The notes under the pieces are model-generated. The model was not told the origin of the DNA and made no database searches. It saw only the letters and a list, made by a program, of their open reading frames with translations. Positions 24,924-34,900 of a stretch of DNA of 64,000 bases are shown piece after piece. The stretch's first letter is position 1; the number at the start of each line of letters is the position of its first letter. The stretch covers positions 46,795 to 110,794 of the forward strand of contig JANDLT010000007.1 of NCBI GenBank assembly GCA_024330265.1, given 5' to 3'. Source of the stretch: Pyrinomonadaceae bacterium MAG19_C2-C3. GTDB taxonomy: Bacteria; Acidobacteriota; Blastocatellia; Pyrinomonadales; Pyrinomonadaceae. Both the position numbers and the translations under genes were made by a program.

Positions 24924-25694
24924 ATGAAAATCATCGTGTTGATGAAGCAGGTCGCCAACAAGGATGCGATTCTGCGAATCAATAAAGACCAGACATGGAT
25001 TGAGGAAAGCGACCTCTCGTATGAAGTCAACGAATCGGACGGCTACGCATTGGAAGAGTCTTTGCGCCTGAAAGAGAAGCACGGCGGCGAAGTCGTCGTC
25101 TGCACGATGGGAGCGGCGCGCGTCAAAGCGGTTATCAAAGATGCACTCGCACGCGGCGCAGACCGCGCGATTCACATCGTCGCCGATGACTCATTGCGTC
25201 CGAGTCCATTCGCCGCCGCGAGCATCATCGCCGGAGCGATTAAAGATGAACATCCCGACCTCATCATGTCCGGCTTGCAATCCGATGATAATTCGTATGC
25301 CCAAACGGGTGTGATTCTCGCCGAACTTTTAGGCTTACCGCACGCGACCATCGTCATCGAAGTTGACGCTTCAGGTGAAGGATTAAGAGTCAAACGCGAA
25401 TTGGAAAGCGGTTGGTATCAATGGTACACGATGCCGAAACCCGCCTTGCTCACGATTCAATCCGGTATCTCGCAGATTCGCTATGCGACACTTAAAGGCA
25501 TCATGGCGGCGAAGAAGAAAGAGATTAGAGAAGTCACACCGCAGATGGATGCCAATACTGCTTCACATCAGAAAGTAACCAAGATTTACTTTCCGCAAAA
25601 ACAGAAGCAGACCCAATTCTTGGGCAACGGCGACGCGAAAGCGGGAGCGGCGATGCTTGCCGATAAGTTGAGAACGGAAGCGAGAATTATTTGA
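24924..25694 (+). CDS. etfB: Electron transfer flavoprotein subunit beta
   Basis: EtfB is the small subunit of the FAD/AMP heterodimer that takes electrons from acyl-CoA dehydrogenases. The 256-residue protein starts M-K-I-I-V-L-M-K-Q-V with the usual N-E-S-D-G-Y-A-L-E-E-S block. V-V-C-T-M-G and the signature V-K-R-E-L-E-S-G-W-Y-Q-W near residue 155 follow. etfA follows 32 bases later. The position behind fatty-acid genes suggests a link to acyl-CoA oxidation, perhaps with the thiolase and dehydrogenase encoded at 15-18 kb. Confidence 0.96.
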   Translation: MKIIVLMKQVANKDAILRINKDQTWIEESDLSYEVNESDGYALEESLRLKEKHGGEVVVCTMGAARVKAVIKDALARGADRAIHIVADDSLRPSPFAAASIIAGAIKDEHPDLIMSGLQSDDNSYAQTGVILAELLGLPHATIVIEVDASGEGLRVKRELESGWYQWYTMPKPALLTIQSGISQIRYATLKGIMAAKKKEIREVTPQMDANTASHQKVTKIYFPQKQKQTQFLGNGDAKAGAAMLADKLRTEARII

Positions 25695-25726
25695 AGCAGT
25701 GTGGCGCATTTGAAAAAGGGTAATCA

Positions 25727-26707
25727 ATGAAGCACGGAATTTTAGTTTTTATCGAACATCGCGCAGGTGCGATTAACAAAATATCTTACGAGGCGATTGC
25801 CGCCGCGCAGGACATTGGCGCGAAGTTAAACCAGCCGGTGAGTGCCGTGCTGTTAGGTGCGAATTTTCAAGACCTCGCGCAACAGGTCACGGCGTATAAA
25901 CTTGACGGCGTGATGTATGCCGATAACGAAAAACTTGCCGAATATACGCCAGATGGTTACGCCGATGCGATGGAGAATGTCGTGCGTGCGCGTGACCCGT
26001 TTCTGGTGATTTTTCCGCATACATATCTCGTGCGTGATTTCGCTCCGAAGCTGTCGGCGCGGTTCGGCAAAGGCGTTATCAGCGATTGCATTCGCGCCGG
26101 GTTGGAGAACGGGGAACTCGTTTTTTCGCGGCGCATCTTCTTGGGTAAGATTGACGCCGATGTTGTTCCAAATTCGGATGCGCCCGTATTTGCGACGTTC
26201 CAATCGGGAGCGTATCGCGGCGAGACGGCAGAGAAGGGAGAGGGCGCGGCGGTCGAGACGATGGCGGTCGAGGTCGGTGAGATTCGCATGAAACCCGAAC
26301 CCGCGTTTCAAGAAGTCAAATCGGCGGTGGACTTGACGAAAGCCGAAATCATCGTCGCCGTCGGGCGCGGCATCAAAGGACAAGAGAACTTACAATTGGT
26401 CGAAAAACTCGCGCAGATTTTAGGCGGAGAAGTTGCGGCTTCGCGCCCGATATGCGATGCGGGCTGGCTGCCGATTGACCGTCAAATCGGCTCATCAGGT
26501 CAGACGGTCGCCCCGAAACTCTATATCGCGCTTGGCATCTCCGGTGCGATTCAGCACCTCGTCGGAATGAAGAACGCTTCCACTATTGTTGCCGTCAACA
26601 AAGACCCGGAAGCACCGATTTTCGACATCGCGGATTACGGCATCGTCGGTGATATTTTTGAAGTCATACCGGCGTTGACCGAAGAAGTTAAGAAGCTTAA
26701 AGGTTGA
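25727..26707 (+). CDS. etfA: Electron transfer flavoprotein subunit alpha
   Basis: EtfA binds FAD in its C-terminal domain. At 326 residues it shows the family blocks: V-G-R-G-I-K-G-Q-E-N near 222, A-S-R-P-I-C-D-A-G-W, the signature R-Q-I-G-S-S-G-Q-T-V-A-P-K-L-Y-I-A-L-G-I-S-G-A-I-Q-H split around the FAD pyrophosphate site, and N-K-D-P-E-A-P-I-F-D-I-A-D-Y-G at the end. It follows etfB closely on the same strand. It is convergent with the nucleotidyltransferase gene downstream. Confidence 0.96.
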   Translation: MKHGILVFIEHRAGAINKISYEAIAAAQDIGAKLNQPVSAVLLGANFQDLAQQVTAYKLDGVMYADNEKLAEYTPDGYADAMENVVRARDPFLVIFPHTYLVRDFAPKLSARFGKGVISDCIRAGLENGELVFSRRIFLGKIDADVVPNSDAPVFATFQSGAYRGETAEKGEGAAVETMAVEVGEIRMKPEPAFQEVKSAVDLTKAEIIVAVGRGIKGQENLQLVEKLAQILGGEVAASRPICDAGWLPIDRQIGSSGQTVAPKLYIALGISGAIQHLVGMKNASTIVAVNKDPEAPIFDIADYGIVGDIFEVIPALTEEVKKLKG

Positions 26708-26753
26708 CGTCCGAGTTTTTTCGATGAACAGAGATGAAGACACTGAATTGGTT

Positions 26754-27929
26754 TTAAGTTTTGGGTTCGCGGCTTTTTTTTCGTGTGATGTGGCGGCGGA
26801 TGAGTCCTAACGGGCGATTAAGAGCGGTCAAAAGTTCGGTCGTTTCGGGATGTTGTTTATGGTCGGCAATCGAAGGGATGAACAGCAAGTCGCGCATGTA
26901 ACGCAACTTGTTTCGATACGATGAATGAATGCCGAGATGAAACTTGAGCATCTCGGTTGTCTGCGGTCGGCGGTCGGCGGTGTAACACAAAAAGGTGCGA
27001 ATGGTCGCCGCTAACTTCATCAAGTTCACATCTTGTAAATAAGCCTTTGCGAGATGAGTGGGAAGCGGCGCATCGAGGATTTGACGGGCGAGTATCAAAC
27101 CCAATCGCAAATAATTTTCACCCTCAAGCCGACGGGCTTCATCGGTTAAATAATTCCAATCAAGCGAAGTGTCGCGGTGCAGAATCTCCGCCACATCGCA
27201 CAACCACGTCAATCTTTCCCAAGCGTGTTTCGCTCCGTGCGCGCACAGCACGAGTAGATAATCTTCGTTGGAAAAAGTGCGAACCGCTCCGCCGGGAATG
27301 TTTAACTTTATGTGACGTTGCCACAAATCATGAGTATCGAACCTGAATCCGAAATAGCGCGGTAAAACCCGCCAGTGAAGTTCGAGCAGACATTGCTTTT
27401 TATTGTGAAAAAAACTCAAGTGATATTCGGATTGTAGAAGCTTTTCCCAACCCGCGCGGTCAAAGTCAGCCGCCGGAGCGAATTGTTGATTGACGAGTAA
27501 ATCGCGTGCGCGCCCGACATCTTCGGGCAACACGAGAACGTCCAAATCGCCGAACTGCCGCAGGGCAACATCGCCGTAAGCCGCGACCGCGAGTGCCGGA
27601 CCTTTGAAGACGAGCAACGGTAAATCATCCTCCTCGAATACCTTGACGACTTCGCAAAGAATGGCTGAAAGATACAAACTGTGAAGGTGATTTCGATGGG
27701 CGAAGTCGTTGAACTTTTTAAGAACTTCAAGCGGGACATATTCCGCCGGAAAACTTTTCAGGTGGCGGTTAAGCAGTGAGACAACATTGTGACGCTGGGC
27801 ATATTGAAAGACGGCTTGCCAGTCAAGGGTTTCTGAAAGATATGAACGCGCGTGCGCCAAATCTGTTTCGCTCATTATCGTTCGCGCACAACACCATGTA
27901 AAAAGGATTTCCGGCGGAGTGTGGAGCAT
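26754..27929 (-). CDS. NTP_transf_5-type nucleotidyltransferase family protein
   Basis: The protein resembles the uncharacterised nucleotidyltransferase family (Pfam NTP_transf_5) that often accompanies lasso-like peptide genes. Its N terminus P-P-E-I-L-F-T-W-C-C-A-R matches the family's usual opening. The active-site region reads F-K-G-P-A-L-A, then A-Y-G-D-V-A-L-R-Q-F-G-D-L-D-V-L-V, with the D-x-D metal pair. A later H-W-R-V-L-P block is also typical. I use the ATG at 27929 (391 residues); the frame extends to 27977 without family support. It is divergent from the lamin-tail genes and about 7 kb from the peptide gene. Its substrate is unknown. Confidence 0.82.
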   Translation of the reverse strand: MLHTPPEILFTWCCARTIMSETDLAHARSYLSETLDWQAVFQYAQRHNVVSLLNRHLKSFPAEYVPLEVLKKFNDFAHRNHLHSLYLSAILCEVVKVFEEDDLPLLVFKGPALAVAAYGDVALRQFGDLDVLVLPEDVGRARDLLVNQQFAPAADFDRAGWEKLLQSEYHLSFFHNKKQCLLELHWRVLPRYFGFRFDTHDLWQRHIKLNIPGGAVRTFSNEDYLLVLCAHGAKHAWERLTWLCDVAEILHRDTSLDWNYLTDEARRLEGENYLRLGLILARQILDAPLPTHLAKAYLQDVNLMKLAATIRTFLCYTADRRPQTTEMLKFHLGIHSSYRNKLRYMRDLLFIPSIADHKQHPETTELLTALNRPLGLIRRHITRKKSREPKT

Positions 27930-28033
27930 GTTGGTTGACGGATTTCGAGTGGCGTGACGGCTTACATTTGATGGCATGACGGTAAAGGAGCGGTACGGAG
28001 TAGAGCCGATGTGGAAAAACTTAAAATTGCCTG

Positions 28034-28062
28034 TTGACCCTTACGGTAACAAATGGTAGTTT
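28034..28062 (+). promoter_or_regulatory. Predicted promoter of the first lamin-tail gene
   Basis: TTGACC (28034-28039), a 17-base spacer and TAGTTT (28057-28062) lie about 95 bases before the gene at 28155. Confidence 0.45.
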
Positions 28063-28154
28063 CGCAGAACCAAGAGCATTCTGCTATCTCGGCTTTCTCT
28101 TAATCATATAAATCTAATTGAATTTACTTGCCTAAATTTCCGAAGGGGTTATAA

Positions 28155-30074
28155 ATGCGACACTGGCGAATGTTTGTTGTAGTGCTTTGTGTATTGATGT
28201 TTGGCGCGGGATTTATATTCAGCGCGAGTGGCGTTAAAGCACAAAGGAATCCTTATAAACTTGCGGCATCGAAAGTTAAACCGAAGCCCTTAAATCAAGC
28301 CACGCGCATCCAGACCCCGATTGTCCGGCAGCGCAAAAACACCAAAGGCGGCAGATACGCCGCCACTCTTGCCAGCAAATCTTCACAAGCAATCAACCCG
28401 ACTGCCACCCCGCCAAATGATGAATGTAGCGGAGCGATAAACATCCCAAGCACCGTTGGATTTCCCGTGTTCTCGCCAGTCGTTGACGTCACCGAAGCGA
28501 GCATCGGGAGCAATGAGCCTTCGTTGCCGACGTGTTTGGATTTCGATGACACGGGTGTTGACCGTAGCGTGTGGTTCACTTTCACGCCGCAGGATTCGGG
28601 ACCGTTCGTGATTTCAACGTGCGAAAACGCGCCGACCGGAACGACCGTGCAAGATACCGTGTTGACACTCTATACCTCAAACGGCGGGTGCGGCGGTTTT
28701 ACCGAAGTCCCTGCTAACGGGCGTAGCGTCTTTGGTTGCGACGACAATAGTTGTGACCCTGATGTCAACGGGCAAGCCGTTATTTCGACGAGCCTGACCG
28801 CCAACACGACTTACTACATCGTCGTTCGAGAAGGTCTTAACAACGGCTATGAATCAATTGACGAAACGGGTTTAGCGGATGTTCAGGTCAGAATCGAACG
28901 CACCGCGATTCCGGCGCGCGTGGGCGACATTTTAATAAGCGAGTTCCGTTTATCGGCAAACCGCAGTTCGCGCGATGAATTTATCGAGTTGTACAATAAT
29001 ACCGACATCCCGCGTCGCATCGGTAATTTTCGCATAAGGGCTTTCGACCCTGACTTCGGGTACTACGAATTTCGTATTCCGGCAGGCACTAACATCCCCG
29101 CACGCGGGCATTACCTGATTGCTGACGTGTCGAGCGGACGGACATACAGTCTGGGAAGCTTGACCGCTGTTGACGGAAAGATTTTCATCGCCAGCGACTT
29201 TTTCATTGATAACGAAGGACTGGCATTAGTTTCCGGCGGGGAAGATGCCGATTCTGACGGAGCAGAAGATTCACCGCTGGTCGAGATTGATAAAGTCGGG
29301 TTCACCGGAGCGACCAACAGTCCTTTCAGCTTTATCGAAGGGACGGGACTCAATCGCTACACCGCGCCGGGAACGGGCGAGTACAGTTTTCTGCGAAAGT
29401 TCGTCAACGGTAAGCCGGTTGATACGAACGACAACGCCGCCGATTTCATTGTCGTCACGACTGGCAATCCAACTTCTTTCACAACGAACGTCACCACGAT
29501 TTTCGGCGCACCGGGTCCGCAAAGTACGACCTCACCCTATCGTGGTGTGAATCTAAGCACACGGGTTAGTTTGCTTGATACCGCGCGTGCCGCCAATCAA
29601 ACCCCGAATGTGGATCGTTATCTCGATGCCGTCAATATCGCTAATGCGACGCAAGGCACACTGGCATTTCGCCGCACATTCACCAACATAACGGGCGCGC
29701 CTATCACGCGACTTCGTTTCCGTTTCGTGAACCTGACGACACTCGGCACGCCGAGTGTCGGTAAGTTGACGCAGGCTGACCTGCGTGCCTTGTCATCGCC
29801 CGGCGGCGGTCGCGTCGCCATCACCCGCACGGATGGAACTCAAGTCGCAATCAGCAACTTAACGCTCGAACCACCTGCCAACGGTACGAGTACCGGAGCG
29901 GGTGGCGGGTTGAATTCTACCGTGCGCGCAAGTCTGCCGACGGTACTTCAAGGCGGGATGAGCGTTGAACAATTAGCTCCGAATGAATCGGTGAGTCTTG
30001 AATTTTTATTTGGAGTGAACAGTCCGCGCGGCTCAATCGCCCGTTTTTCCTGTATCGTCGAAGCCCTTCCGTAA
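28155..30074 (+). CDS. Secreted lamin-tail-domain protein, paralogue 1
   Basis: A signal peptide ends near V-K-A-Q (residue 30). After a basic linker, residues about 86-248 form a beta-rich domain with P-P-N-D-E-C-S-G-A-I at its start, V-W-F-T-F-T-P and several cysteines, like the carbohydrate- or pre-peptidase-type domains of secreted proteins. Residues about 256-370 are a lamin-tail domain opening G-D-I-L-I-S-E-F-R and E-F-I-E-L-Y-N-N-T. The last 180 residues are shared with the next two genes and end in F-L-F-G-V-N-S-P-R-G-S-I-A-R-F. It is the first of three tandem paralogues. A surface role is likely; the exact function is unknown. Confidence 0.85.
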   Translation: MRHWRMFVVVLCVLMFGAGFIFSASGVKAQRNPYKLAASKVKPKPLNQATRIQTPIVRQRKNTKGGRYAATLASKSSQAINPTATPPNDECSGAINIPSTVGFPVFSPVVDVTEASIGSNEPSLPTCLDFDDTGVDRSVWFTFTPQDSGPFVISTCENAPTGTTVQDTVLTLYTSNGGCGGFTEVPANGRSVFGCDDNSCDPDVNGQAVISTSLTANTTYYIVVREGLNNGYESIDETGLADVQVRIERTAIPARVGDILISEFRLSANRSSRDEFIELYNNTDIPRRIGNFRIRAFDPDFGYYEFRIPAGTNIPARGHYLIADVSSGRTYSLGSLTAVDGKIFIASDFFIDNEGLALVSGGEDADSDGAEDSPLVEIDKVGFTGATNSPFSFIEGTGLNRYTAPGTGEYSFLRKFVNGKPVDTNDNAADFIVVTTGNPTSFTTNVTTIFGAPGPQSTTSPYRGVNLSTRVSLLDTARAANQTPNVDRYLDAVNIANATQGTLAFRRTFTNITGAPITRLRFRFVNLTTLGTPSVGKLTQADLRALSSPGGGRVAITRTDGTQVAISNLTLEPPANGTSTGAGGGLNSTVRASLPTVLQGGMSVEQLAPNESVSLEFLFGVNSPRGSIARFSCIVEALP

Positions 30075-30355
30075 TCAGGTTTTGGCGGCGGTACCGGTAA
30101 TCAGTTTTGTCTATGGAATAGAATGATGCGGTTATGCGATATACCGCAAGCATGAAAATTTGATTCGATTGCTAAATACAAATCGGCTCACACAAAACTT
30201 TAGACGGCGTTTTCGTGCCTTTCATAAATCTTATGGGTGAGCGGTGTTGATAGCGTTTCGCCATACGCTTTATCTAAATCAACCCGACACTAGACCAACA
30301 AGCAACACTTAACTTTGTAAGCTGAATAGTGCAGGATTCATCAGGAGGAACATCA

Positions 30356-32398
30356 ATGACATCTTTACGCAGGTTTATACTAGCCCTAACTGCGGTCTCA
30401 CTCGTGTCAAGCGGAGTCGGCTCGGCACAGGTCAGGTCAAGCAAAATTAAAACTTCGGGAGTTACTAATAGTCGAGCTAGATTTTTCGGCAAATCTCTCG
30501 AAAACTCCAAATCACGATTAGCCAAAAGGCGCGCACAACAAGTCTCTACTGATTCTGAGACCGTACTTCAGCCAACCCAAGTTCCTTCAAATAATGACTG
30601 CGCGGGAGCCTTGCCGTTCAATCAAGATTTCAACGGTAATGTCATCAATTCGGGTCCCACTCCAGACCCCGGCGGGACGACAGTCATTACGACGCTTCCC
30701 GCTTACACCGCACCGGTTATGGTCACTGACGCCACTAATGATTCCGCCAACGATCCGGCAGCTTCCTGCCAGACGGATACGTCGCGTAGCGTGTGGTACA
30801 CCTTCAGACCGGCTGTCACGGGGGCGTACTTCATTTCGTCGTGCGCCGACGCTCCGACAAAAACAACGGTTATTGACCCGATAATCTCAATTTACACCGC
30901 TCCTGCCGGATGCGGTGCTTCGACAAACTTCACCGAAGTTCCGACGCAAGGTGCAGGTACGACGGGCGCGACGGACGGATGCGATGACGACAGTTGTTTT
31001 ACTGAAGCCCAAGCCGTCGTTCAAACACAACTTACGGCTGGCACGACTTACTACATCGTCGCCCGTCAATTTCAAAATGTCGCTCCGATTGCGACCGAAA
31101 ATACTTTGCATTTGCGCGTCAACCGCGCTACGGCACGCATCGCGCAACCCGGAGAAGTTCTTATCAGCGAGTTTCGTTTGTCGGGCAACGGCAATCAGCG
31201 CGATGAATATGTCGAACTTTACAACAACACAAATGTTCCCCTCAATATTGGTGACATCTTTGGTGTCGCTTCATTCGACCCTGATCTGGTTGGCATCGGC
31301 AATCCCGGAGATGGTGTTTTCGTGGTTGGTGTATCACCAGGTGTGGTCATTCCCCCACGCGGTTATTACCTGATAACCAACGTCTTCGGTACTAGTTCAT
31401 ACAGCATAAACAGTACTCCGGGCAACAATCGTCGCACGGATTTCGACGGCGATTACTTTCTTGATAATCGCGGTTTAGCTTTTGTCAGGTTGGAGAGCGA
31501 CAACAACTTGAGGACAATTGACGCCGTTGGTTTTTCATCGGATACGCAGGGTAATACTGCGTATGCCGGTGCAACCGGACAAACCAGTCCCAATGGTTTC
31601 ACCGAAGGCACAGCCATCACATATAACGGTACGGGAACGGGCGGTGCCATCGCCAGCCAAGCCAGTTTCGTGCGACGTTTGGTAAGAGCTGTGCCGGTTG
31701 ACACCGGCAATAATGCTAACGACTTTGTCCTTGTCTCAACCGCCGGTCCGAACGCCGGTGTGACATCGAACTTAACGTCAAACCTCAACGGAATGGCGAT
31801 ACTCGGCGCGCCTAACCCGCAAAACTTACAGTCTCCTTACAGAGGATTCACCAACCCGATACAGGCTGAACTTGCCAATACAGCCCGTGGTGTCAATGAA
31901 GCTCCAAATGCGGAACGGTTCGTGAACGAAATAGGACCGAATGCGGCACAAGGAACGCTTGCCTTTCGTCGTCGCTTCGTGAACACCCAACAGGGTCGTG
32001 AAATCACTACCCTTCGTTTCCGATTCACTAATTTGACAACCCTTGGTTCTCCAAATCAAGTCAGAGATGATCAAACTCAAGCCGATGCCCGTGCGCTTTC
32101 GTCGCCGGGCGGGTCACCGCCACGGGTCACGATTACCCGCGCTGACGGGTCAACGGTAAGACTTACAAGTGTGACACTTGACCCTCCTTCGGTTGAAGGA
32201 AACGGCGGCTTGGGGGGCGGTCTATATTCTTCCGTGAGCGTTCCGTTCCCGGCGTTAGTGCAGACGGTGGAAGGGACTATAACGACTGCCGACCGGATTA
32301 GATTCCGTGAAGCCGTCGTAGTCGAATTCCTGTTTGGAATTAACAGCCCGGCTGGATCCATTGTCCGTTTCGCGGCGGTTATCGAGGTTAACCAGTAA
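30356..32398 (+). CDS. Secreted lamin-tail-domain protein, paralogue 2
   Basis: The ATG at 30356 has AGGAGG 7 bases before it, so the longer frame from 30329 is not used. The 680-residue product has a signal peptide ending near G-S-A-Q. Its domain order matches the previous gene: a cysteine-bearing beta domain with N-N-D-C-A-G-A and V-W-Y-T-F-R-P, a lamin-tail domain opening G-E-V-L-I-S-E-F-R, and the shared C-terminal region ending F-L-F-G-I-N-S-P-A-G-S-I-V-R-F. The similarity points to tandem duplication. The 281-base spacer upstream has no gene and no clear signal beyond the ribosome-binding site. Confidence 0.85.
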   Translation: MTSLRRFILALTAVSLVSSGVGSAQVRSSKIKTSGVTNSRARFFGKSLENSKSRLAKRRAQQVSTDSETVLQPTQVPSNNDCAGALPFNQDFNGNVINSGPTPDPGGTTVITTLPAYTAPVMVTDATNDSANDPAASCQTDTSRSVWYTFRPAVTGAYFISSCADAPTKTTVIDPIISIYTAPAGCGASTNFTEVPTQGAGTTGATDGCDDDSCFTEAQAVVQTQLTAGTTYYIVARQFQNVAPIATENTLHLRVNRATARIAQPGEVLISEFRLSGNGNQRDEYVELYNNTNVPLNIGDIFGVASFDPDLVGIGNPGDGVFVVGVSPGVVIPPRGYYLITNVFGTSSYSINSTPGNNRRTDFDGDYFLDNRGLAFVRLESDNNLRTIDAVGFSSDTQGNTAYAGATGQTSPNGFTEGTAITYNGTGTGGAIASQASFVRRLVRAVPVDTGNNANDFVLVSTAGPNAGVTSNLTSNLNGMAILGAPNPQNLQSPYRGFTNPIQAELANTARGVNEAPNAERFVNEIGPNAAQGTLAFRRRFVNTQQGREITTLRFRFTNLTTLGSPNQVRDDQTQADARALSSPGGSPPRVTITRADGSTVRLTSVTLDPPSVEGNGGLGGGLYSSVSVPFPALVQTVEGTITTADRIRFREAVVVEFLFGINSPAGSIVRFAAVIEVNQ

Positions 32399-32608
32399 CC
32401 AACCAGATTGCTGACATCCGATAGTTTTATCGCGTCGCGTTAAAAGCAATAATGTAATCCGAGTTTTTAACGCGGCGCGGTAATTACTTAATTTGAAATA
32501 CGAAGGGTTCGAGTATTGACGCTGTTAAACTATTTATAGTAACTTCCGCCATTATTCAGCAACCTTACAATATAAAATAGTTGTCCAATGCAAAAGGAGT
32601 TTTGCTTC

Positions 32609-34027
32609 GTGCGATTTACCAAATTTTTACTGCTAATAACTGCTGTTTTAATCTTGAATACGGCGGCGCAAGCCCAACGCCGACCCAATCCCGACGCTGT
32701 GCCGTCAGAAATCTTAATCACTGAATTTCGTCCGAGCGGACCGAACGGCGCGAAGGACGAGTACGTCGAGCTGTATAACAACACCAACGAAACACTGGAC
32801 ATCACAGGACATACGATTTATCTCTATGACGGTGATGGGCGAACACTCTTTATTTCTCCAACCTCAGGCGCGACCTCCGGTTTCGCGGTAATTCCGCCGC
32901 GCGGATTCTACTTAATCGCAAATTTTAATCGCTCGAATGCAAATGCGACCGACCGCTACAGTTTGAATGGCTATGCTGTACCAAACTTTAGCACGGAAGA
33001 TCTCGGTGCCGATGTTGACTATTTCCGAAATGCCGCTGCCTTACCCGATCCGGGAAATGATGCCGGAGTCAGAATATCAGGTCTCGGTTTTGGAACACCC
33101 GATATTCTAAATGGCGGGACGTTTTTCGACCGCGTCGGATTTCAAGGTAGAGAGCAGTTCGCCGAACCATTCGACCTTGTAGAAGGAACTCCGTTTAACC
33201 TGCCCACATCGCTTCCATCGCCCGCACCGCAATATGCTATGGTGCGGCGTTTTGTCGGCGGCAGACCGGTTGATACAAATAACAACGTGAATGATTTCGT
33301 GCTTGTCTCATCCGCCGTTCCTGTCAATGGATTTAGCCGGATGGAAACTAACGGTACTTTCCCCGTAACCCCGATTCTCGGCGCACCGGGACCGCAAAAT
33401 ACTACTAGCCCGTATCGCGGGGTGAGTAACCCGATTTTAGCAGCTTTGCTCGACACGACACGTGCGCCTAACGCTTCGCCGAATGTTGACCGTTATGTTA
33501 ATGAAATCGGACCTAACGCTTCGGTTGGAACTCTAGCGTTCCGCCGTCGCATCACTAATTCGGCGGCGACAGACCTCACAAACTTGCGTTTCAGGTTCAC
33601 CAACATAACGACCCTTAACACGCCCAATCAAACAGATGGTGCGCCACAAGCCGATGGGCGCGCCCTTTCTTCAGGTGGGCGTACTGGTATTATGAGAACC
33701 GGAAGTGATGGAACGCAGTCCGCCGTTACTTTCACGCCGTTGATTCTGGATACTCCGCCATCAAGCAGTGCAGACGGCAGCGGAGGCGGATTGAACTCGA
33801 CGCTTCGCGTAGTTCCGCAAAACGGAGTGACCTCGCTTGGCAGTAGAAGTTCTTTGGACGTTGAATTTCTTTTTGGCATTAACAGCCCGCGCGGAACGAT
33901 ATTTCGCTTTGCCGTTCTCGTCGAAACACTGCCCGCCGCCGGAGCCACCCCGTCAAGTACGACGGCTGAGGCGTCTTCCGTTAAGCCCGAATCAAAGACA
34001 AGAACCGGTTCGCGTATCAAACGATGA
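32609..34027 (+). CDS. Secreted lamin-tail-domain protein, paralogue 3 (short form)
   Basis: I use the GTG at 32609 because AAGGAG lies 10 bases upstream; an in-frame ATG at 32588 is the alternative. The 472-residue product has a signal peptide ending near A-Q-A-Q and goes straight into the lamin-tail domain (S-E-I-L-I-T-E-F-R-P-S-G). It thus lacks the first domain of its two neighbours. The shared C-terminal region ends F-L-F-G-I-N-S-P-R-G-T-I-F-R-F and is followed by a Ser/Thr/Lys-rich tail. Its stop overlaps the start of the next gene (ATGA), so the two are translationally coupled. Confidence 0.84.
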   Translation: MRFTKFLLLITAVLILNTAAQAQRRPNPDAVPSEILITEFRPSGPNGAKDEYVELYNNTNETLDITGHTIYLYDGDGRTLFISPTSGATSGFAVIPPRGFYLIANFNRSNANATDRYSLNGYAVPNFSTEDLGADVDYFRNAAALPDPGNDAGVRISGLGFGTPDILNGGTFFDRVGFQGREQFAEPFDLVEGTPFNLPTSLPSPAPQYAMVRRFVGGRPVDTNNNVNDFVLVSSAVPVNGFSRMETNGTFPVTPILGAPGPQNTTSPYRGVSNPILAALLDTTRAPNASPNVDRYVNEIGPNASVGTLAFRRRITNSAATDLTNLRFRFTNITTLNTPNQTDGAPQADGRALSSGGRTGIMRTGSDGTQSAVTFTPLILDTPPSSSADGSGGGLNSTLRVVPQNGVTSLGSRSSLDVEFLFGINSPRGTIFRFAVLVETLPAAGATPSSTTAEASSVKPESKTRTGSRIKR

Positions 34028-34860
34028 AATCAACTTATCACCGATTGCACATAATCTCTGGCTTACTGATTGCCGCAGTGTTGGCGATGCCCGGTAGCTC
34101 CGTTGCACAGCAACGGACTACCAAAAAGCGCGGGCAAGTCGGTGCTTCCGACAAACAACCCTCGAAACCGAAACTGTTTGTCAAAGTCACATCGAAGTCG
34201 CCGTTCGTAATTACGCTCCGCACCGTTGATGCTCCGCTTGTCGAAGTGGCGGCACGCATCAGCGAGCAAACGAGAATCCCAATTGAGCTTAGTCCGGTGA
34301 TGCAAGCGCAACGTGTGACGCTGAATTTCAAAGGCATTGACCTTGAATCACTGGTACGCACACTCGCCCCGCAGCCTTTCATTGATTACGTTGTAAGCGG
34401 TGACCCGAAAGAACCGCAACAGAAGATCGTAGCGATTTATCTTCACGCCTACAACGAAGACCCACCGGGTGCGTCAGTTGCCACCCGCGACAATTTTGAA
34501 GCTTTCATACTTGAAGCAAACACCGACCTTCCTGAAGACGAAGCGAAAGCCGATACTGAAAAAGCGGACAAAAAGCCGATTCTTGAAGTAGGCTACGAGA
34601 AAAGTCTTTTGAGTGTCAGTGCGCGTAGCCAACCTTTGACCGCAGTTTTATACAAAATCGCGGAACTCATAGGAGTTCCGTTCGATATGCAGTATATGTC
34701 GGTTGAGTTTGTTGATATAAATTTCAAAGACTACGTTCTGCAAGATGCCATGCGTAGTTTATCGCCGCAAGTCAGGCTCTACATACGGACGGATTTTCAG
34801 GCTAACGAAACCAAACCGGTACGTCTGGTGCTTGTCGAACCGTCTAATTTAACGTCATAG
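34024..34860 (+). CDS. Exported protein with two secretin-N/STN-like repeats
   Basis: A signal peptide ends near S-V-A-Q (residue 29). Two repeats follow, at about 55-140 and 185-275. Each has the pattern of a conserved strand, P-L-x-x-V-x-x-x-I-A/S-E, I-P-I/F, then V-x-x-N/D-F-K and a closing helix with L-S/A-P-Q. This is the short STN/secretin N-domain fold found in secretins and TonB-dependent receptors. No pore domain is attached. The start overlaps the stop of the lamin-tail gene, and the peptide gene begins 40 bases downstream. It may bind a partner at the envelope, possibly the peptide system, but that is inference. Confidence 0.75.
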   Translation: MKSTYHRLHIISGLLIAAVLAMPGSSVAQQRTTKKRGQVGASDKQPSKPKLFVKVTSKSPFVITLRTVDAPLVEVAARISEQTRIPIELSPVMQAQRVTLNFKGIDLESLVRTLAPQPFIDYVVSGDPKEPQQKIVAIYLHAYNEDPPGASVATRDNFEAFILEANTDLPEDEAKADTEKADKKPILEVGYEKSLLSVSARSQPLTAVLYKIAELIGVPFDMQYMSVEFVDINFKDYVLQDAMRSLSPQVRLYIRTDFQANETKPVRLVLVEPSNLTS

Positions 34861-34900
34861 TTGACGTATTAAATTTTGGTCTCCAGGAGGATAATTCCGC

